8,718 nucleotides of DNA from an uncultured Clostridia bacterium (GTDB lineage: Bacteria; Bacillota; Clostridia; Christensenellales; Aristaeellaceae): assembly GCA_946615785.1 (NCBI GenBank), contig CAMOIA010000051.1, positions 1 to 8,718 of the forward strand. The letters run 5' to 3'. A model generated the notes under the pieces. It did not search any database and was not told the origin of the DNA. It saw only the letters and a program-made list of their open reading frames with translations. This document shows positions 5,140 through 8,718 of the stretch, one piece after another. The first letter of the stretch is position 1. Each line of letters opens with the position of its first letter. Both the position numbers and the translations under genes were made by a program.

Positions 5140-6933
5140 TTACAGCTGCTTGGGGCTGCGCTTTGTGGTATCGCGCAGCTGGTTTTCGTCTTCCGCGGGC
5201 GCTTCTTCGGGCGCCTCGGGCTCCGTTTCCTCGGCCGCTGCGTTTTCTTCAGGTGCTTCGCCAGCTACGCCCTCCAGCGTATCCGCCGCGTCGGCGTCCC
5301 CCAGGAAGAAGAGGTACGCGGTGCCTTTGGTAATGTACATGTTGCCCACGGCCGTCTGTCCCGCGGGCAGGTCCGGCACGGCGAAGTCGCCCTCGCGCAG
5401 TTTGTGCCCGCCCTCGTCATAGCAGACATAGTGCCAGCGGACGCCGGTCAGGTCTTCCTCACCTTCGTTGCTGAAAGCGCACATCACCTTCTGGCCCTCG
5501 ATTTCGATGCCGGTGAGCGTGACGCCTTTAAGCACATACGGCAGTCCGTTTACGACCACCCCGCCGATTTCAAGGGTATTGTCGACCGCTTCCTCCGGCA
5601 CTTCGTCCGCAGCGATTTCGTTTTCTTCCGCATTTTCAGCTTCAGCGTCCGCTTCTTCCGCAGGCTCCTCGCTGTTCTCCGCCTCGGCGGAAGGTTCTTC
5701 CGCTTCAGGCTCCTGTGTTTCTTCCGCCTCTGTTTCCTGAGCCGTCTCTTCGCCGGCTTCTTCCCCTTCGGTTTCCGCCGTTTCTTCGGCGCTTTCTTCA
5801 GCCTCAGCCGTTTCTTCCGCTGCGGCCTCCGCCGGCTCCTCGGCTGTCTCTGCAGCCTCAGCCGTCTCTGCACTCGCTTCCTCCGCCGCGGCCTCTTCGG
5901 GCTCGGACGATGCTTCAGACGCGGTTTCCGCTCCGGCCGCTTCAGCGCCTTCTTCGGTTTCTTCCGCTGCCGCGGCAAAGGGCATCAGCTGCTCGGCGCC
6001 GCTCCCGGTTTCAATGAAGAGCACGGCGACGGCGCTTTCGTCAAGATACATGCTGCCAATGCCGCTCTGCCCGGAAGGCAGGTCCGGCAGGGTGAAGGCA
6101 CCGTTCCTCGTGCGGCTGCCGTTTTCATCATAGCAGGCATAATTCCAGGTCACGCCGTTTGCGTCCTGACCGGTCAGGTTGCTGAACGCGCAGGTGACCT
6201 TCTTGCCGTCGACCTCGATCCCGGTGAGCTCGATGCCCTTTTGCCCGTACGGCGTCTCGTTCACATACACGCCGTTTACGGCCACCGTCCTGATGGCTGC
6301 GGGATCGGGCATGAGCAGCATGGCGACGGCCAGCTTTTCATCCGCCGCGACGATCATGTCTTCAACGTCGTCTTTTGCAGCTTCCCCGCGGTTGGGGTAG
6401 CCGTCCAGAAGGTAGTCAAGGTACGCTTCCTCGGGATTGCGCCTGTAAAAACGGCGGGTTTCCGCCTCGATGTCGGATACGTCCATCGTGTACCCCATCA
6501 GGATTTCACAGGTGCCCTTGTCGTTATGGGCCGTCAGCATGATGAAGGGCTGACCGTCATAGCGGATGACCATCTCCACGGCAAGCCTGCCGTCTTTCAC
6601 TTCCCAGCCCATCAGGCAGGTATTCAGGTCGATTTTGTCCGCTTCCAGCAGCTTATTGGTATACAGATCGCTCAGCACCCCAGCCACGTAGGCGCTGCGG
6701 CCCGCCTCGGTTTCAAGGCTTTCCAGACTGCCCTGCGCGTCCTTGGCGGCGTCAGGCTTCAAAACCCAGCTGAAGCCGCGGGCAATGTGCTTTCTGCTTT
6801 TGCCGCCGCCAAGAGAGCCGTCGCCGCCGGCCAGGCTGCCGCCCGCCGCAAGCGCGGAGCAGGAAGTAAGCGCCATCACGGCACAGGCAATCAGGGCAAG
6901 AATCCGAAACCTTGCGGTACGATCATTTTTCAC
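5140..6933 (-). CDS. Secreted lipoprotein with duplicated ~92-residue domain and Glu/Ala-rich linker
   Basis: A 597-residue protein of unknown function. The N-terminus has basic residues, a hydrophobic stretch and the lipobox ALTSC (C25), so it should be lipid-anchored on the outer face of the membrane, followed by a Gly/Ser-rich stretch. Residues ~45-200 form a domain I do not recognise. Two related domains follow: copy A (215-308) and copy B (455-545). Both contain LTGIE, a CAFSN motif, GV-W-Y-CYDE-G, PDLP-GQ and G-MY in the same order, with two Cys 19 residues apart in each (C248/C267 and C485/C504). The pattern resembles FxLYD-type beta-sandwich domains, which is inference. The linker (320-453) has about 53 Glu and no Lys, Arg or His; an acidic tail follows copy B. 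The GTG at 6933 is chosen because AGGGAGG lies 10 bases upstream and gives a normal signal peptide; the GTG at 6960 is too near the transcription start. A terminator follows the gene. Confidence 0.85.
   Translation of the reverse strand: MKNDRTARFRILALIACAVMALTSCSALAAGGSLAGGDGSLGGGKSRKHIARGFSWVLKPDAAKDAQGSLESLETEAGRSAYVAGVLSDLYTNKLLEADKIDLNTCLMGWEVKDGRLAVEMVIRYDGQPFIMLTAHNDKGTCEILMGYTMDVSDIEAETRRFYRRNPEEAYLDYLLDGYPNRGEAAKDDVEDMIVAADEKLAVAMLLMPDPAAIRTVAVNGVYVNETPYGQKGIELTGIEVDGKKVTCAFSNLTGQDANGVTWNYACYDENGSRTRNGAFTLPDLPSGQSGIGSMYLDESAVAVLFIETGSGAEQLMPFAAAAEETEEGAEAAGAETASEASSEPEEAAAEEASAETAEAAETAEEPAEAAAEETAEAEESAEETAETEGEEAGEETAQETEAEETQEPEAEEPSAEAENSEEPAEEADAEAENAEENEIAADEVPEEAVDNTLEIGGVVVNGLPYVLKGVTLTGIEIEGQKVMCAFSNEGEEDLTGVRWHYVCYDEGGHKLREGDFAVPDLPAGQTAVGNMYITKGTAYLFFLGDADAADTLEGVAGEAPEENAAAEETEPEAPEEAPAEDENQLRDTTKRSPKQL
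5299..5571 (-). repeat. Second copy (B) of the duplicated lipoprotein domain
   Basis: Residues 455-545 of the lipoprotein. Shared with copy A in order: VVVNG-PY, KGV-LTGIE, KV-CAFSN, GV-W-Y-CYDE-G, G-F-VPDLP-GQ and G-MYI. The two copies are related but diverged, so this is an old duplication. Confidence 0.85.
5575..5976 (-). repeat. Low-complexity Glu/Ala-rich linker coding segment
   Basis: Encodes residues 320-453 of the lipoprotein, nearly all Glu, Ala, Thr, Ser, Pro and Gly, with about 53 Glu in 134 residues and no basic residue. At DNA level it is a run of GAA, GAG, GCA, GCC and GCT codons without an exact repeat period that I could find. It is probably an extended, highly charged spacer between the two folded domains. 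Confidence 0.85.
6010..6291 (-). repeat. First copy (A) of the duplicated lipoprotein domain
   Basis: Residues 215-308 of the lipoprotein, the partner of copy B. It holds NGVYVN, GIELTGIE, KVTCAFSN, GVTWNYACYDENG, TLPDLPSGQ and GSMYLDE. The spacing between its two Cys (19 residues) equals that in copy B. Confidence 0.85.
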
Positions 6934-6943
6934 GTCAGGAACG

Positions 6944-6950
6944 CCTCCCT
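6944..6950 (-). promoter_or_regulatory. Ribosome binding site deciding the lipoprotein start
   Basis: AGGGAGG on the minus strand lies 10 bases before the GTG at 6933-6931. The spacing is somewhat long, but no other in-frame start is nearer, and the resulting N-terminus is a proper lipoprotein signal. Confidence 0.75.
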
Positions 6951-6969
6951 TTGATATCACATCCGGGTC

Positions 6970-6998
6970 ATTATACTATGCATTGCCAAAGAAAGCAA
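6970..6998 (-). promoter_or_regulatory. Sigma-A type promoter of the lipoprotein gene
   Basis: On the minus strand a perfect TATAAT (-10, 6975-6970) is preceded at 17 bases by TTGCTT (-35, 6998-6993), which matches the consensus at three positions. The predicted start near 6963 gives a leader of about 30 bases. It sits in the 78-base gap after the ABC exporter gene, so the lipoprotein need not depend on the exporter transcript. Confidence 0.8.
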
Positions 6999-7011
6999 AT
7001 GCTTCGGGGCG

Positions 7012-8718
7012 TCATTCGCTTGTATACATCCGGTACAGTTCGCTGTAAACGCCGCCTTTTTCGATCAGCTCACGGTGGGTGCCGGTCTCCTCGATCCCCT
7101 TGTCCGTCAGCACCCAGATCTCGTCGGCATGGCGGATGGTGGTCAGCCTGTGGGCGATGGTAAAGGTGGTGCGGCCCCTGGCAAGCGCTTCCAGCGAACG
7201 CTGCACCAGCATTTCGCTTTCGTTGTCCAGCGCGCTCGTGGCCTCGTCCAGGATCAGAATGGGCGGGTTTTTCAAAAAGACGCGGGCGATGGAAAGCCGC
7301 TGCTTCTGTCCGCCGGAAAGCTTCACGCCCCGCTCGCCGATATAAGTGTCGTAACCGTCCGGCAGATCGCGGATAAAACCGTCCGCGCCGGCGCGCTTTG
7401 CCGCAAGCTCAACCTCTTCCCGGCTCGCCCCGGGCTTGCCGTAGACGATGTTGTCATACACCGTGCCGGAGAAGAGATAGACCTCCTGCTGCACCATGCC
7501 GATGGCATTCCGAAGGCTTTCGAGCTTTGTTTTCCGGATGTCCTGCCCGTCGATCAGAATGCGGCCCTCGTTCACATCGTAAAACCGGGGGATCAGGTTG
7601 CAAAGCGTGGTTTTGCCGCTGCCGCTCGGCCCCACGACGGCAATATTCTTTCCGGCCTGCACGTGCATGTTCAGATCGCTCAGGACATTGCGCGAAGAAT
7701 CGTCCTCGTAATGGAAGGAAACGTGCTCAAAGTCCACCTCGCCCTTGAGAGCTTTGGGCAGGGGCCTTGCGTCGGGTTCGTCTTCGATGTCCACGGGCGT
7801 ATCCATCACCTCGAAAAAGCGCTCGATGCCCGTCATGCCCCGCTGGAACTGCTCGGTGAATTCCACGATGCGGCGGATGGAATTGAGCAGGGTGGAAACG
7901 TACAGAAGAAAAGCCGTATAATCGCCCGCGTTGATTTTGCCGTCGCGCAGAAACAAAGCGCCCGCAACCAGCACCATCAGGTACATCAGCGCGTCAAACA
8001 GCCGGTTTACGGTGCCGAAGGCCGCCATATAGTGATACTGGATCTTCTTCAGCTTCAGGAAGGTGACGTTGCCGTCTTCGAATTTGCGGCATTCCATCCC
8101 CTCGTTGGCAAAGGATTTCACCACCCGGATGCCCAGCAGGCTGTCCTCCACCTGGCTGTTGATTTCGCCCACCTGGTGCCGCGTCCGCTTGAAGGCGGAT
8201 CTCATCTGCCTGGAATAGCGCCGGGTGAAGAAGATCATGAGCGGGAGCAGCATGAAAATGAGCAGCGTCAGCACCGGGCTGATTCTGACCAGGATGACAA
8301 AGGACACCGTGATCTGCACCGCGGCGATGAGCACCTCTTCCGGAAAATGGTGGCAGAACTCCGTCACGTCAAACAGATCGCTCGTGATCCGGCTCATGAT
8401 CTGGCCGATTTTGGTGGAGCTGTAATAGCGGAAGGAAAGGCGCTGCAGGTGCGAAAAAAGCTCCGAGCGCATATCGGTCTCGAGCCTTGCGCCCATGATA
8501 TGCCCGTGCGCCTGCATGAAGTAATTCGCGGCCGAATCGATCACGCGGAGCACCAGGTACACCGCGCCCAGCGACAGCACCCAGGAGAGCGCGATGCTCG
8601 CAGGGTCCGTGACGGCCCGGTTCGTGATCGAGCGCACGATCATCGGGAACACCAGCGCGTTCACCGTGGTAAGAAGCGCGCACATGAGGTCCAGAATCAA
8701 TTCCTTGGTATATTTCCG
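7012..8718 (-). CDS. ABC exporter half-transporter (fused membrane and ATPase domains), 5' end outside the window
   Basis: The frame is open to the right edge; 568 residues are visible, and the in-frame TTG at 8700 is probably internal because codons before it (RKYTKE) continue a typical exporter N-terminus. The first ~315 residues are an ABC transmembrane domain with hydrophobic helices and the usual GIRVVKSFANE coupling region. The rest is the ATPase: Walker A GPSGSGKTT (363-371), Q-loop VQQEVYLF, signature LSGGQKQR (467-474), Walker B ILILDEATSALD (487-498, Glu 492) and the switch His in AHRL (H523). All catalytic elements are intact. It acts in the membrane as a homodimer or as half of a heterodimer; MsbA, LmrA or YknU-like drug and lipid exporters share this layout. 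Substrate cannot be told from sequence, and a second half-transporter may lie upstream, outside the window. Confidence 0.93.
   Translation of the reverse strand, partial: RKYTKELILDLMCALLTTVNALVFPMIVRSITNRAVTDPASIALSWVLSLGAVYLVLRVIDSAANYFMQAHGHIMGARLETDMRSELFSHLQRLSFRYYSSTKIGQIMSRITSDLFDVTEFCHHFPEEVLIAAVQITVSFVILVRISPVLTLLIFMLLPLMIFFTRRYSRQMRSAFKRTRHQVGEINSQVEDSLLGIRVVKSFANEGMECRKFEDGNVTFLKLKKIQYHYMAAFGTVNRLFDALMYLMVLVAGALFLRDGKINAGDYTAFLLYVSTLLNSIRRIVEFTEQFQRGMTGIERFFEVMDTPVDIEDEPDARPLPKALKGEVDFEHVSFHYEDDSSRNVLSDLNMHVQAGKNIAVVGPSGSGKTTLCNLIPRFYDVNEGRILIDGQDIRKTKLESLRNAIGMVQQEVYLFSGTVYDNIVYGKPGASREEVELAAKRAGADGFIRDLPDGYDTYIGERGVKLSGGQKQRLSIARVFLKNPPILILDEATSALDNESEMLVQRSLEALARGRTTFTIAHRLTTIRHADEIWVLTDKGIEETGTHRELIEKGGVYSELYRMYTSE

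Noticed and set aside
5575..5976. The Glu/Ala coding stretch as a tandem repeat or CRISPR-like array
   Set aside because: No fixed period or conserved repeat-spacer pattern is present; it is codon-level low complexity within a protein.
5134..6954. A 606-codon plus-strand open frame lying opposite the lipoprotein gene
   Set aside because: It is the antisense shadow of the lipoprotein. Its product is a Phe/Arg/Gly/Leu-rich string that mirrors the Glu/Ala linker codons, with no family motif. The minus strand has a promoter, ribosome binding site, signal peptide and duplicated domains.
6976..7011. Possible terminator after the ABC exporter (AAGC-ATTT-GCTT followed by TCTTT)
   Set aside because: The stem is only four base pairs and the T run is broken; it also overlaps the -35 element of the lipoprotein promoter. 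Too weak to call.

Overview
The window is GC-rich bacterial DNA with strong AGGAGG-type ribosome binding sites, sigma-A-like promoters and a Gram-positive-style lipoprotein. Together with an orphan DUF1887 CARF protein of the kind I associate with Clostridia, this suggests a high-GC Clostridia-type Bacillota, possibly a gut or rumen lineage. That assignment is inference; no rRNA or tRNA is present to confirm it. The DNA is almost fully coding, and the longest gene-free stretch is about 190 bases.

Layout from left to right. (1) The 3' end of a plus-strand class I glutamine amidotransferase / peptidase C26 gene (1-293), followed by a strong hairpin-plus-U-tract terminator. (2) A convergent minus-strand operon (3711 to 349) with the complete three-gene UDP-N-acetyl-L-fucosamine (UDP-L-FucNAc) set: capE/wbjB, capG/wbjD and capF/wbjC. 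It has its own near-consensus promoter (TTGACG, 17 bases, TATACT), a roughly 105-base structured leader, and tight or overlapping gene junctions. (3) A minus-strand gene of 390 codons (5077 to 3905) for a DUF1887 CARF-domain nuclease related to the CRISPR effectors Card1/Can2, with no CRISPR array or cas gene in view. (4) A minus-strand lipoprotein of 597 residues (6933 to 5140) carrying two copies of a ~92-residue domain separated by a 134-residue Glu/Ala-rich linker, with its own promoter (TTGCTT, 17 bases, TATAAT) and terminator. (5) A minus-strand type IV ABC exporter half-transporter (to 7012), whose 5' end runs off the right edge.

The sugar operon should convert UDP-GlcNAc to UDP-L-FucNAc for a surface polysaccharide, but no glycosyltransferase, flippase or polymerase is present locally. 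The most interesting points are two. The capF product keeps an intact metal-binding cupin epimerase domain, but its N-terminal reductase domain appears to have lost both the NAD(P)-binding glycines and the Tyr-Lys catalytic pair. The CARF nuclease stands alone, outside any visible CRISPR system, with an unusual ligand-pocket motif. The lipoprotein duplication is also unexplained. I saw no mobile element, CRISPR array or RNA gene.
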